DNA of 64,000 nt. Source: Flavobacterium panacis. Lineage in GTDB: Bacteria; Bacteroidota; Bacteroidia; Flavobacteriales; Flavobacteriaceae. The stretch is taken from assembly GCF_024649945.1 (NCBI RefSeq), contig NZ_JANKMS010000010.1, positions 1-64,000 on the forward strand. Reading direction: 5' to 3'. The notes below the pieces were generated by a model. The model was not told where the DNA came from. It saw only the letters and a program-made list of their open reading frames with translations, and did not search any database. The position numbers and the translations under genes were made by a program. Positions 42,479-51,467 of the stretch are shown one piece after another; position 1 is the stretch's first letter, and every line of letters starts with the position of its first letter.

Positions 42479-44779
42479 ATGGCTGCTAAAAAAAACAATC
42501 AATCAAACAAGGATATTAATTATTATAAAAAGAAATTCTGGCGGGTTTTTGCCTACACAATGCTAGGGATTTTAGCCTTCTTTTTATTTGCCTCATGGGG
42601 ATTATTTGGTTCTATGCCTTCATTTGAGGATTTAGAAAATCCAGATTCAAACCTTGCTACAGAAATCATTTCTTCTGATGGAGTAGTGCTGGGTAAATAT
42701 TTCAAAACCAACAGATCACAACTTAAATATTCTGATTTACCTAAAAATTTAGTCGAAGCACTTGTGGCAACTGAAGATGCACGTTTCTACGAACATTCAG
42801 GAATTGACGGACGCGGAACTTTAAGAGCTGTTTTTAGTTTAGGAACAAATGGAGGTGCAAGTACATTAACGCAACAGCTTGCAAAACAATTATTTCATGG
42901 TGAAGGTTCTAAGTTTTTGCCTTTCAGGATTGTACAAAAAATAAAAGAATGGATTATCGCCATTCGTCTGGAAAGACAATATACCAAAAATGAAATTTTA
43001 GCGATGTACTGCAACGTTTATGATTTCGGAAACTATTCTGTTGGGGTAAGTTCAGCAGCTCAGACTTATTTTTCTAAAGATCCAAAAGATTTGACAGTTG
43101 ATGAATCGGCAATTTTGGTTGGAATGTTCAAAAACTCAGGTTTATATAATCCAGTTCGTAATCCACAGGGAGTAAAAAATCGTCGTAATGTGGTTTTGTC
43201 TCAGATGGAAAAGGCAAAAATGATTTCAGAAGCTGAAAAAGAAAGACTTCAAGCCTTGCCAATTACGTTGAAATTTAAATTGGAAAGCCACCGTGAAGGT
43301 ATGGCAACTTATTTTAGAGAGTATCTTCGTGATTATATGAAAAAATGGGTTACCGAAAATAAAAAACCTGACGGATCAGAATACGATATCTACAAAGATG
43401 GACTTAAGATCTATACTACAATAGATTCTAGAATGCAAACGTATGCAGAAGAAGCAGTTGCGGCTCATATGCAAAACCTTCAACAGCAGTTTTTTATTGA
43501 ACAAAAAAACAATAAAAACGCTCCTTTCGTAAATATTACACAAGCTGAAACAGACAGAATCATGATGCAAGCCATGAAAAATTCTGTTCGTTGGGCTCAA
43601 ATGAAAGAAGCAGATAAAAGTGAAGAGGATATTATTGCTTCTTTCAAAATAAAGACAAAAATGCGTGTCTTTACTTGGAAAGGGGAGCGTGATACCACAA
43701 TGACGCCTCTTGATTCTATTCGTTATTACAAACACTTTTTACAGTCTGGTTTAATGTCGATGGAACCTCAAACAGGAGCAATTAAAGCTTGGGTTGGAGG
43801 TATCAATTACAAATATTTCCAATATGATCACGTAGGACAAGGAGCGAGACAAGTAGGTTCTACTTTCAAGCCATTCGTTTATGCAACTGCTATCGAAGAA
43901 TTAAATATGTCTCCTTGTGATTCTATTCTAGATGGACCTTTCATGATTCATAAAGGACGCCACCACGTTACTGCAGACTGGGAACCAAGAAACTCTGATT
44001 ATAGATATAGAGGAATGGTTACTTTAAAACAAGCTTTGGCGGCTTCTATTAATACCGTTTCGGCAAAATTAATTGACAGAACGAGTCCAGAAGCAGTTGT
44101 AGAATTAACTAAAAAGTTAGGAGTAAAAACAGAAATTCCAGTACAACCTTCAATCGCATTAGGAGCTGTAGATATTACTGTTGAAGATATGGTTGCGGCG
44201 TACAGCACATTTGCTAATCAAGGTGTTTATGTAAAACCACAGTTTTTAAGCCGAATTGAGAATAAGAGTGGTGAAGTGATCTACGAACCGATTCCTGAGT
44301 CTCATGACGTTTTAAATAAAGATATTGCTTTTGCAGTAATCAAATTACTTCAAGGGGTAACAGAAAGTGGTTCTGGTGTACGTTTGCGTACGCAAGGCGG
44401 TGGAAGTGGAGATAATCGTTGGACAGGTTATCCGTACATGTTTACAAACCCGATTGCTGGTAAAACAGGAACAACACAAAACCAGTCTGATGGATGGTTT
44501 ATGGGAATGGTTCCTAATTTAGTAACTGGTGTTTGGGTTGGGTGTGAAGACCGTTCTGCACGTTTCAAAAGTTTGACGTACGGACAAGGAGCAACTGCAG
44601 CATTACCAGTTTGGGGGTATTATATGAAAAAATGTTATGCCGATAAAGATCTTCAAATTTCTAAAGCAGAATTTGAACGTCCAGCAAACCTTTCGATCAA
44701 AGTAGATTGCTACCAAAGACCAGCGATTGTAAAAGATACAACGCAGACCGAACAAAATACAGATGAATTTGAATTGTAA
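42479..44779 (+). CDS. Class A penicillin-binding protein (PBP1A type)
   Basis: A 766-aa bifunctional peptidoglycan synthase. It has one membrane helix (about 22-45), a GT51 glycosyltransferase domain (ATEDARFYEHSGID, GGASTLTQQLAKQLF, ERQYTKNEILAMYCN) and a transpeptidase domain with the three active-site motifs: SxxK in GSTFKPF, SxN in AASINT and KTG in AGKTGTTQNQSDGW. The length is normal. It is the last gene of the PSP1-gldH-PBP run and is followed by a terminator. Confidence 0.94.
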   Translation: MAAKKNNQSNKDINYYKKKFWRVFAYTMLGILAFFLFASWGLFGSMPSFEDLENPDSNLATEIISSDGVVLGKYFKTNRSQLKYSDLPKNLVEALVATEDARFYEHSGIDGRGTLRAVFSLGTNGGASTLTQQLAKQLFHGEGSKFLPFRIVQKIKEWIIAIRLERQYTKNEILAMYCNVYDFGNYSVGVSSAAQTYFSKDPKDLTVDESAILVGMFKNSGLYNPVRNPQGVKNRRNVVLSQMEKAKMISEAEKERLQALPITLKFKLESHREGMATYFREYLRDYMKKWVTENKKPDGSEYDIYKDGLKIYTTIDSRMQTYAEEAVAAHMQNLQQQFFIEQKNNKNAPFVNITQAETDRIMMQAMKNSVRWAQMKEADKSEEDIIASFKIKTKMRVFTWKGERDTTMTPLDSIRYYKHFLQSGLMSMEPQTGAIKAWVGGINYKYFQYDHVGQGARQVGSTFKPFVYATAIEELNMSPCDSILDGPFMIHKGRHHVTADWEPRNSDYRYRGMVTLKQALAASINTVSAKLIDRTSPEAVVELTKKLGVKTEIPVQPSIALGAVDITVEDMVAAYSTFANQGVYVKPQFLSRIENKSGEVIYEPIPESHDVLNKDIAFAVIKLLQGVTESGSGVRLRTQGGGSGDNRWTGYPYMFTNPIAGKTGTTQNQSDGWFMGMVPNLVTGVWVGCEDRSARFKSLTYGQGATAALPVWGYYMKKCYADKDLQISKAEFERPANLSIKVDCYQRPAIVKDTTQTEQNTDEFEL

Positions 44780-44813
44780 CAATGTTGCAATAAAACGTAT
44801 TTAATTACATATC

Positions 44814-44860
44814 AATCCCTTTACAGTTCTTTTGAAAGATTTGTAAAGGGATTTTTCTTT
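44814..44860 (+). terminator. Terminator of the PSP1-gldH-PBP operon
   Basis: AATCCCTTTACA (44814-44825) pairs with TGTAAAGGGATT (44842-44853) and is followed by a T-rich tract to about 44860. Confidence 0.88.
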
Positions 44861-44944
44861 TGGTTTTATTTTTACGAAATCGTTATAATTTCATCTAAAA
44901 ATCTTATTTTTATCAAAAATATTCAGCAATAAAGATAGTTTGTT

Positions 44945-45646
44945 ATGATAACAAAAAAAGTAAATAACGTTCAGGATGCTATAAGCGGAATTGAAAGTGG
45001 CATGACCATCATGTTTGGAGGTTTCGGATTGTGTGGTATTCCAGAAAATACAATTGCAGCTTTGGTAAATACTTCCATTTCAGATTTAACTTGTATTTCT
45101 AACAATGCAGGTGTAGATGATTTTGGTTTAGGATTATTGTTGCAGAAAAAGCAGATTAAAAAGATGATTTCTTCTTATGTGGGAGAAAACGCCGAATTCG
45201 AACGTCAAATGCTTTCAGGAGAATTGGAAGTTGAATTAACACCACAGGGAACTTTGGCAGAACGCTGTCGAGCGGCCCAGGCGGGAATTCCAGCTTTCTT
45301 TACACCAGCAGGTTACGGAACTGAAGTTGCAGAAGGAAAAGAGGCTAGAGAATTCAACGGAAAAATGCATATTATGGAAGAAGCTTTCAAAGCCGATTTT
45401 GCTATTGTAAAAGCATGGAAAGGTGATGAAGCTGGAAATCTGATTTTTAAGGGAACAGCAAGAAACTTTAATGCGCCAATGGCTGGAGCGGCAAAAATTA
45501 CAATTGCGGAAGTTGAGGAATTGGTTCCTGTTGGAACATTAGATCCCAATCAGATTCATATTCCAGGAATTATGGTGCAGAGAATCTTTCAAGGAGAAAA
45601 GTTTGAAAAGAGAATTGAACAACGTACTGTAAGAGCTAGAAATTAG
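44945..45646 (+). CDS. 3-oxoacid CoA-transferase subunit A
   Basis: Subunit A (alpha) of a class I CoA-transferase, which moves CoA between succinyl-CoA and acetoacetate or a related acid. The 233-aa protein carries GGFGLCGIPENTI near residue 25, ISNNAGVDDFGLG and the GTARNFNAPMAG region, all typical of the subunit. It pairs with subunit B 101 bp downstream. Exact substrate (ketone bodies or others) is not fixed by sequence. Confidence 0.93.
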   Translation: MITKKVNNVQDAISGIESGMTIMFGGFGLCGIPENTIAALVNTSISDLTCISNNAGVDDFGLGLLLQKKQIKKMISSYVGENAEFERQMLSGELEVELTPQGTLAERCRAAQAGIPAFFTPAGYGTEVAEGKEAREFNGKMHIMEEAFKADFAIVKAWKGDEAGNLIFKGTARNFNAPMAGAAKITIAEVEELVPVGTLDPNQIHIPGIMVQRIFQGEKFEKRIEQRTVRARN

Positions 45647-45747
45647 ATAATTAGGAAATGTGATAATTAGATAATTTTTTAGTTTACTTGAGCATTTTCT
45701 AATTGGCAAATTAACTAATTGACACATTAAAAAGACACATTCAAACT

Positions 45748-46401
45748 ATGTTAACAAAAGAAGATATAGCAAAACGAATTGCAAAAGAAGTTAAAGACCG
45801 TTATTTCGTAAATCTTGGAATCGGAATTCCGACTTTGGTAGCGAATTACGTTCGAGAAGATATAGCAGTTGAATTCCAAAGTGAAAATGGTGTTCTCGGA
45901 ATGGGACCTTTTCCTTTTGAAGGAGAAGAAGACGCTGATATTATTAATGCAGGAAAGCAAACTATTACCACGCTTCAGGGTGCCAGTTTTTTTGATTCGG
46001 CATTTAGTTTCGGAATGATTCGCAGCCAGAAAGTAGATTTGACTATTCTAGGCGCAATGGAAGTTTCAGAAAACGGAGATATTGCCAACTGGAAGATTCC
46101 AGGGAAAATGGTAAAAGGAATGGGAGGCGCAATGGATTTGGTGGCTTCTGCCGAAAATATCATTGTTGCCATGATGCACGTGAACAAAGCAGGAGAGTCA
46201 AAAATCTTAAAAAGATGTACTTTGCCATTAACAGGCGTAGGATGCGTTAAAAAGGTTGTAACGGAGCTCGCGGTTCTCGAAGTAACAGAAAAAGGTTTTA
46301 AGCTCTTAGAAAGAGCACCAGGTGTCTCAGTCGAGCATATCATCGCTTCGACTGAAGCTGATTTAATCATCGAAGGCGAAATTCCTGAAATGTCGATTTA
46401 G
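45748..46401 (+). CDS. 3-oxoacid CoA-transferase subunit B
   Basis: Subunit B (beta). The 217-aa protein contains the catalytic Glu46 in QSENGVLGMGPFP, the nucleotide/CoA-binding VNLGIGIPTLVANYV and the conserved GMGGAMDLV. Together with subunit A it forms the active transferase. The 101-bp spacer between the two genes holds AATTAGATAATT-like repeats. Identification is firm for the class. Confidence 0.93.
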   Translation: MLTKEDIAKRIAKEVKDRYFVNLGIGIPTLVANYVREDIAVEFQSENGVLGMGPFPFEGEEDADIINAGKQTITTLQGASFFDSAFSFGMIRSQKVDLTILGAMEVSENGDIANWKIPGKMVKGMGGAMDLVASAENIIVAMMHVNKAGESKILKRCTLPLTGVGCVKKVVTELAVLEVTEKGFKLLERAPGVSVEHIIASTEADLIIEGEIPEMSI

Positions 46402-46410
46402 AAAAATACA

Positions 46411-46516
46411 GCCACAAAGGCACAAAGACTCAAAGTATTTTTTAAGTAAAAGTAAAAACCGCCCAATAAGGCGGTTTTTTTATAATAAAAACTTTGAGTC
46501 TTTGTGCCTTTTTGGC
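46411..46516. terminator. Nested inverted arms around a bidirectional terminator
   Basis: Two 26-bp arms, 46411-46436 and 46491-46516, are inverted copies with one or two differences (they start GCCACAAAGGCAC on the left). Between them lies a terminator: AAAAACCGCC (46454-46463) paired with GGCGGTTTTT (46470-46479). It separates the convergent CoA-transferase and outer-membrane genes. Confidence 0.88.
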
Positions 46517-46529
46517 AAAACACAAAATA

Positions 46530-47057
46530 TTATAGATTGAAAGAAGCTCCTAAACTAAAAGTAGCTTGATTATTCAAATGATAAAATGGATCATTGTTTG
46601 AACCGTATTTTGCAATTGGAAATCCGATTTCTGTGAAAACACCAAATCCGTCAGTAAAGAAATAGCGACCACCAACATGTCCTCCAAAATTATGCAAACC
46701 TAAGCTTAAACCAGGATAAACGTCCAATTGTTCCACTCCAATTACACTAGATAAGTTCGCATTTATTCTTGCTTTTGCATCAAAACGATCACCGAAATCT
46801 GGTTTTGCATCGCCGTAATAAACTGTACTGCCGTGGTAAAAACCATTAAAATTATCAACGCCTAATAAGTAGTTTGCAACAAAACCAAATGAGAAATTTT
46901 CTCCTAAACCAAAATCAATAGATCCTTGAATTCCAGACCCACCATCTTGAAGGTTAGCTCCAACATTTACTCTTGTGTCACCTTTTCCTGTAAAGGCACT
47001 TTGTGCATTAATAAATCCGAATGATACTAAAAACAAGAGTGTAAAAACCTTTTTCAT
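46530..47057 (-). CDS. Hypothetical outer-membrane beta-barrel protein
   Basis: A 175-aa exported protein (signal MKKVFTLLFLVSFGFINAQ). The mature part alternates hydrophobic and polar residues with Gly and aromatic residues (GSIDFGLGENFSFGFVANYLL and similar) and ends in a beta strand with FNL, as in small outer-membrane barrels. No closer family is recognised. It is convergent with the CoA-transferase operon. Confidence 0.82.
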   Translation of the reverse strand: MKKVFTLLFLVSFGFINAQSAFTGKGDTRVNVGANLQDGGSGIQGSIDFGLGENFSFGFVANYLLGVDNFNGFYHGSTVYYGDAKPDFGDRFDAKARINANLSSVIGVEQLDVYPGLSLGLHNFGGHVGGRYFFTDGFGVFTEIGFPIAKYGSNNDPFYHLNNQATFSLGASFNL

Positions 47058-47107
47058 AAACTTTAAATATTAATTATTTTGCTGGGCAAATGTAATTTTT
47101 TTATCAA

Positions 47108-47842
47108 TTAATTCCTACCCTTTTCATTGAAATACAATTCGTTTAACGGCTCGCTTTGCCAGTATTCTTTGGTGTCGACATCCATAATCGTAAGCGGACC
47201 TCTAAAGGCAGCACCCGTATCAACATTCCAAACACAAGCTTTGTTTACTGGAACCGTTTTTCCTATTCTGGTAACAGGAGTATGTCCGATGTAAACTTCT
47301 TTATAAACGGTAAATCTTTTAGGATAGTGTAAATCGTCTTCCTTTAATTTTGGGTCTAATGAAAGTGCCGTTTCCCAAAGTGTTCTGTCCCAATAAAATA
47401 GTTTTGAAAAATATTCCCATTTTACACCATTTAAATTGGTAAAACCTGCGTGAACAAACAAACGATTCTGATCATCAAGGTAATAATCTTGAAGATTTTC
47501 CAAGAATTCGATATGAGCTTTCTTTTTATCAGCCGAAATTTTAGCGTAACCTTCAACAGTTGCTTTTCCGCCGTGCTTGTACCACATTTCTTCATCAAAG
47601 TCATCATTTCGTTCTTCCAGCCAGTCTAATGCCAGCTGATCGTGATTCCCTCTTATGCAGATGCAGTTTTGTTTGCTTTTTAAATCAATCAAATAGTCGA
47701 TCACTTCAACAGACTGACTCCAGCCGTCAACATAATCGCCCAAAAAAATTAGAGTATCTTCTGTGGTAACTTCGGCTCTTTTCATCACTTGTTCAAGTGC
47801 AAGTAATCCGCCATGAATGTCACCTATAACAAATGTTCGCAT
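47108..47842 (-). CDS. Calcineurin-like metallophosphoesterase, PrpA/ApaH-like
   Basis: A 244-aa phosphoesterase of the PPP/ApaH superfamily. The metal-binding motifs are complete: GDIHG (7-11), GDYVDG (35-40), GNHD (65-68) and FVHAGF further on, with GHTP near 196. It may dephosphorylate proteins or cleave diadenosine polyphosphates; sequence does not settle which. It is divergent from dinB. Confidence 0.9.
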   Translation of the reverse strand: MRTFVIGDIHGGLLALEQVMKRAEVTTEDTLIFLGDYVDGWSQSVEVIDYLIDLKSKQNCICIRGNHDQLALDWLEERNDDFDEEMWYKHGGKATVEGYAKISADKKKAHIEFLENLQDYYLDDQNRLFVHAGFTNLNGVKWEYFSKLFYWDRTLWETALSLDPKLKEDDLHYPKRFTVYKEVYIGHTPVTRIGKTVPVNKACVWNVDTGAAFRGPLTIMDVDTKEYWQSEPLNELYFNEKGRN

Positions 47843-47981
47843 TATTTAATTTTTCGAGTAGAAGAACAAAAATAAAAAGAATTATTGGTTTGCACTCACC
47901 TAATTTATATTCTTTAAAAATTGATACTATTTATAACTATTTCGGGTGCATTTTTATTGCTTTCCTTTTTAAATTTGCAAA

Positions 47982-49064
47982 ATGTCTGAAATAGCTACAT
48001 ATAGAAAAATTATTCATATCGATATGGATGCTTTTTATGCGTCTGTAGAACAGATGGATAATCCAGATTTGCGTGGGAAACCTTTGGCAGTTGGTGGTTC
48101 AGAAAATAGAGGAGTTGTGGCAGCAGCTAGTTATGAGGCTCGAAAATTTGGTGTTCGAAGTGCTATCAGCGGAGTTTTGGCCAAAAAATATTGTCCCGAT
48201 ATTATTTTTGTGCGTCCCAGATTTGATCGTTACAAAGAGATTTCATCCAAAATTCATAAAATTTTTAATGAGTATACTGATTTAGTGGAACCTCTTTCAC
48301 TAGATGAAGCTTATCTGGATGTTACTCATAATAAAAAAGGAAATCCGAGTGCAAGTTTGTTAGCAGAAGAAATTAGAATGAGAATTTTTAATGAAGTTGG
48401 TTTAACGGCTTCTGCGGGAATTTCGATTAATAAATTTGTGGCTAAAATTGCGAGTGATTACAATAAACCAAACGGACAGAAAACGGTAAATCCGGATGAA
48501 GTAGAAGCTTTTTTAGAAGATTTGCCCATTCGAAAATTTTATGGAGTAGGGAAAGTAACTACTGAAAAAATGTATCAGCTTGGTATTTTTACGGGAACAG
48601 ATCTTAAAAGTAAATCCTTAGAGTTTTTAGAGAAACACTTCGGAAAATCGGGTGCATTTTATTATCATGTAGTACGTGGCATTCACAATAGTGAAGTAAA
48701 ATCATCCAGAATTACCAAATCAGTTGCCGCAGAACATACTTTTGACGTTAATCTTTCTTCTGAAATTTTTATGATTGAGCAACTGGAAGGAATTGCAGCT
48801 TCTTTAGAAAAACGACTCGAACGACATAAACTTTCAGGTAAAACTATAACACTTAAAATAAAATACAGTGATTTTTCGCAACAAACCAGAAGTAAAACGC
48901 TTCCTTACTTTATCTCCGATAAAAAATTGATTATGGAGAATATACAAGAATTATTATACCAGGAAAAAATGAAAGATTCTGTAAGATTGCTCGGTATTTC
49001 GTTAAGCAATCTGAACAATGAAATTAAAAAAGAAGTAGTGGTTCAGTTAAAATTTACGTTTTGA
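47982..49064 (+). CDS. dinB: DNA polymerase IV (Y family)
   Basis: DinB is a translesion polymerase. The 360-aa protein has the catalytic acidic residues in IIHIDMDAFYASVE (Asp14) and PLSLDEAYLDVT (Asp108, Glu109), a helix-hairpin-helix thumb and a little-finger domain. The C-terminus ends in QLKFTF, close to the QLxLF-type clamp-binding motif expected for this family. It is convergent with nothing and is followed by a PAS gene in the same direction. Confidence 0.95.
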   Translation: MSEIATYRKIIHIDMDAFYASVEQMDNPDLRGKPLAVGGSENRGVVAAASYEARKFGVRSAISGVLAKKYCPDIIFVRPRFDRYKEISSKIHKIFNEYTDLVEPLSLDEAYLDVTHNKKGNPSASLLAEEIRMRIFNEVGLTASAGISINKFVAKIASDYNKPNGQKTVNPDEVEAFLEDLPIRKFYGVGKVTTEKMYQLGIFTGTDLKSKSLEFLEKHFGKSGAFYYHVVRGIHNSEVKSSRITKSVAAEHTFDVNLSSEIFMIEQLEGIAASLEKRLERHKLSGKTITLKIKYSDFSQQTRSKTLPYFISDKKLIMENIQELLYQEKMKDSVRLLGISLSNLNNEIKKEVVVQLKFTF

Positions 49065-49166
49065 TAACATTTTCAATGCTTAAAAGAGTATTAATGATAC
49101 TTATTGGGAGGATTTTTCCTCTATCTTTGGATAAAATATTTATTGATCATTTAAATTGTATTTTAC

Positions 49167-49667
49167 ATGAAAAATAAAAATTCCGACGATTTTTTACAAC
49201 GAAACACGGTTCCAATTCTGTCATGGGATTTTCACCATGAATATATAAAAGAACTGAAAGCTTTAACGGATGATCTGGAAAGAGTAAGTAAAATTTCTAG
49301 TGAGTTTACTTGGGATGAAAAAAAACTGAATATCAGCGAAAGAATCAAAGATGAAGTTGTTTTGATTACGGATCTGGATTTAAGAATAGTTTTCGCGTCA
49401 AGCGGAATCAAAAAAATGACGGGTTATAAAGAAGAAGAGATTCTCGGTAAAACCCCAAAAATGTTTCAGGGACCAGCAACTTCTAAAAAAGATTTAAGAG
49501 AAATTAGAGCAGCAGTAAAGAAGAAGATTCCTTTTGAAAAAACGCTTGAAAACTACCGTAAAAACGGTAAAACGTATAAATGTAAAATTGATGCTTCGCC
49601 AGTTTATAAATTAAATGGCGAAATATCGCATTTTATAGCTTTTGAAAAACAGGATTTAAGTGCTTAG
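49167..49667 (+). CDS. PAS-domain protein, LOV-like but without the LOV cysteine
   Basis: A 166-aa protein: about 55 N-terminal residues of unknown type, then one PAS domain (about 60-166). The PAS core TGYKEEEILGKTPKMFQGPAT and the strand FEKTLENYRKNGKTYKCKID closely follow the LOV pattern. In LOV photoreceptors GxNCRFLQ carries the flavin-bonding Cys; here residues 94-101 read GKTPKMFQ, with Pro97 at the Cys position. It probably binds flavin or another ligand without the photoadduct, or has lost the cofactor. A TATCTTTG box lies at 49122-49129. Confidence 0.85.
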   Translation: MKNKNSDDFLQRNTVPILSWDFHHEYIKELKALTDDLERVSKISSEFTWDEKKLNISERIKDEVVLITDLDLRIVFASSGIKKMTGYKEEEILGKTPKMFQGPATSKKDLREIRAAVKKKIPFEKTLENYRKNGKTYKCKIDASPVYKLNGEISHFIAFEKQDLSA

Positions 49668-49671
49668 TTTT

Positions 49672-49787
49672 TTTGCCACGAAGGCGCTAAGACACGAAGA
49701 TATTTTTAAATAAAGAAAAAATAAAAGCCACCTATTGGTGGCTTTTATTTATAAAAAAACTTTGTGTCTTAGCGCCTTCGTGGCAAA
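49672..49787. terminator. Nested inverted arms around a bidirectional terminator
   Basis: Arms of 28 bp at 49672-49699 and 49760-49787 are inverted copies with a single mismatch (left arm starts TTTGCCACGAAGGCGC). Inside is a terminator: AAAAGCCACC (49723-49732) paired with GGTGGCTTTT (49737-49746). It separates the PAS gene from the convergent fumarase gene. Confidence 0.9.
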
Positions 49788-49792
49788 TTCTA

Positions 49793-51397
49793 TTATAAAT
49801 CAGCAAAGAAATCATTTCCTTTATCATCTGTAATAATGAATGCTGGGAAATCTTTAACGGTGATTTTACGAACGGCTTCCATTCCTAATTCTTCAAAATC
49901 AACCACTTCAACTTTTAGAATGTTGTCTTGAGCTAAAATAGCAGCAGGACCTCCGATAGAACCTAAGTAGAATCCGCCGTATTTGTTGCAGGCATCAGTT
50001 ACTTGTTTGGTACGGTTTCCTTTTGCCAACATAATCATGCTTCCGCCATTTTTTTGGAATTCATCTACATAAACGTCCATACGCCCAGCAGTTGTTGGTC
50101 CGAAACTTCCTGAAGCCATTCCGTCTGGAGTTTTTGCAGGACCAGCATAGTAAACAGGGTGATTTTTGAAATACTCTGGCATTGGTTTTCCAGCGTCTAA
50201 CAATTCTTTGATTTTTGCGTGAGCAATATCTCTCGCAACAATTACAGTTCCGTTTAGTTTCAAACGCGTTTTAACTGGATATTGAGATAATTTAGCTAAA
50301 ATATCAGCCATTGGTTGGTCTAAGTCAATTTCTACAGGAGCTTCTAAATGCGGTGCTGTTTCTGGTAAAAATTGTTTCGGATTTACTTCTAATTGCTCAA
50401 CGAAGATTCCGTCTTTCGTGATTTTTCCTTTGATGTTTCTATCTGCAGAACAAGAAACTCCCAATCCAACTGGACAAGAAGCCGCGTGACGAGGCAAACG
50501 AATTACACGAACGTCGTGCGTGAAATATTTTCCTCCAAATTGTGCTCCAATTGCACTTTCCTGGCAAATTTTCTGAACTCTTTCTTCCCATTCAAAATCA
50601 CGGAAAGCCTGACCAGACATATTTCCAGAAGTTGGAAGATGATCATAATATCCTGCAGAAGCTTTTTTAACAGCGCTTAAGTTGGCTTCTGCAGAAGTTC
50701 CGCCAATTACCAAAGCTAAATGGTATGGAGGACAAGCAGAAGTTCCTAAATCTTTGATTTTTGTACGAATGAATTCGTCTAATGATTTTTCATTCAACAA
50801 AGATTTTGTCTGTTGGTATAAGTATGTTTTGTTTGCAGATCCTCCACCTTTTGCCATAAACAAAAAGTCGTAAGAAGTTCCTTTTTTAGCATAAATATCA
50901 ATTTGTGCCGGAAGATTTGATCCTGAATTTTTCTCTTCAAACATCGAAATCGGAACAATCTGCGAGTAACGTAAGTTTCTTTTTTGGTAAGTATTAAAAA
51001 TTCCGCGGCTTAACCATTCTGCATCATCAACACCTGTAAAAATGCTTTCGCCTTTTTTAGCCATAACAATTGCCGTTCCCGTATCCTGACAGCTTGGTAA
51101 TTGACCTTCAGCAGCAACAGAAGCATTTTGAAGCAAATTGTAGGCTACAAAACGATCGTTATCTGTAGCTTCTGGATCATCAAGGATTTTTCTAAGTTTT
51201 TGCAAATGAGTCGTTCTTAGCATAAACGAAACATCTGTTAATGCCTCTTCTGCTAATAATTCTAAACCTTTTGGATCAACGGTTAAAACTTCGCGTTCTC
51301 CAAATTGTTCCACTTTCACAAAATCTGAGGTGATTTTGCGGTACTGCGTATCATCCTTTAAGATCGGATAAGGATCTTGGTATATAAAATCAATCAT
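49793..51397 (-). CDS. Class I fumarate hydratase
   Basis: A 534-aa iron-sulfur fumarase (FumA/FumB type) of the citric acid cycle, converting fumarate and malate. Cys residues that can hold the 4Fe-4S cluster occur in PSCQDTGTAIV, SACPPYHLALVIGGTSAE and RHAASCPVGLGVSCSADRN. The C-terminal domain contains MASGSFGPTTAGRMD and GGSMIMLAKGNRTK, typical of the family. The length is normal. Its promoter region (51398-51467) is short. Confidence 0.95.
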   Translation of the reverse strand: MIDFIYQDPYPILKDDTQYRKITSDFVKVEQFGEREVLTVDPKGLELLAEEALTDVSFMLRTTHLQKLRKILDDPEATDNDRFVAYNLLQNASVAAEGQLPSCQDTGTAIVMAKKGESIFTGVDDAEWLSRGIFNTYQKRNLRYSQIVPISMFEEKNSGSNLPAQIDIYAKKGTSYDFLFMAKGGGSANKTYLYQQTKSLLNEKSLDEFIRTKIKDLGTSACPPYHLALVIGGTSAEANLSAVKKASAGYYDHLPTSGNMSGQAFRDFEWEERVQKICQESAIGAQFGGKYFTHDVRVIRLPRHAASCPVGLGVSCSADRNIKGKITKDGIFVEQLEVNPKQFLPETAPHLEAPVEIDLDQPMADILAKLSQYPVKTRLKLNGTVIVARDIAHAKIKELLDAGKPMPEYFKNHPVYYAGPAKTPDGMASGSFGPTTAGRMDVYVDEFQKNGGSMIMLAKGNRTKQVTDACNKYGGFYLGSIGGPAAILAQDNILKVEVVDFEELGMEAVRKITVKDFPAFIITDDKGNDFFADL

Positions 51398-51467
51398 TGC
51401 TTTGTTTTTTCACAAAGTTAGAAAGAATTTATTTTAGAAAGAGTTTGAATAAGCGTTCTGGAGCAGT

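Noticed and set aside
44776..44788. GTAACAATGTTGC, close to the palindrome between fur and merC
   Set aside because: It overlaps the stop codon of the PBP gene and is followed by a terminator, not a promoter. A single match of this length by chance is likely.
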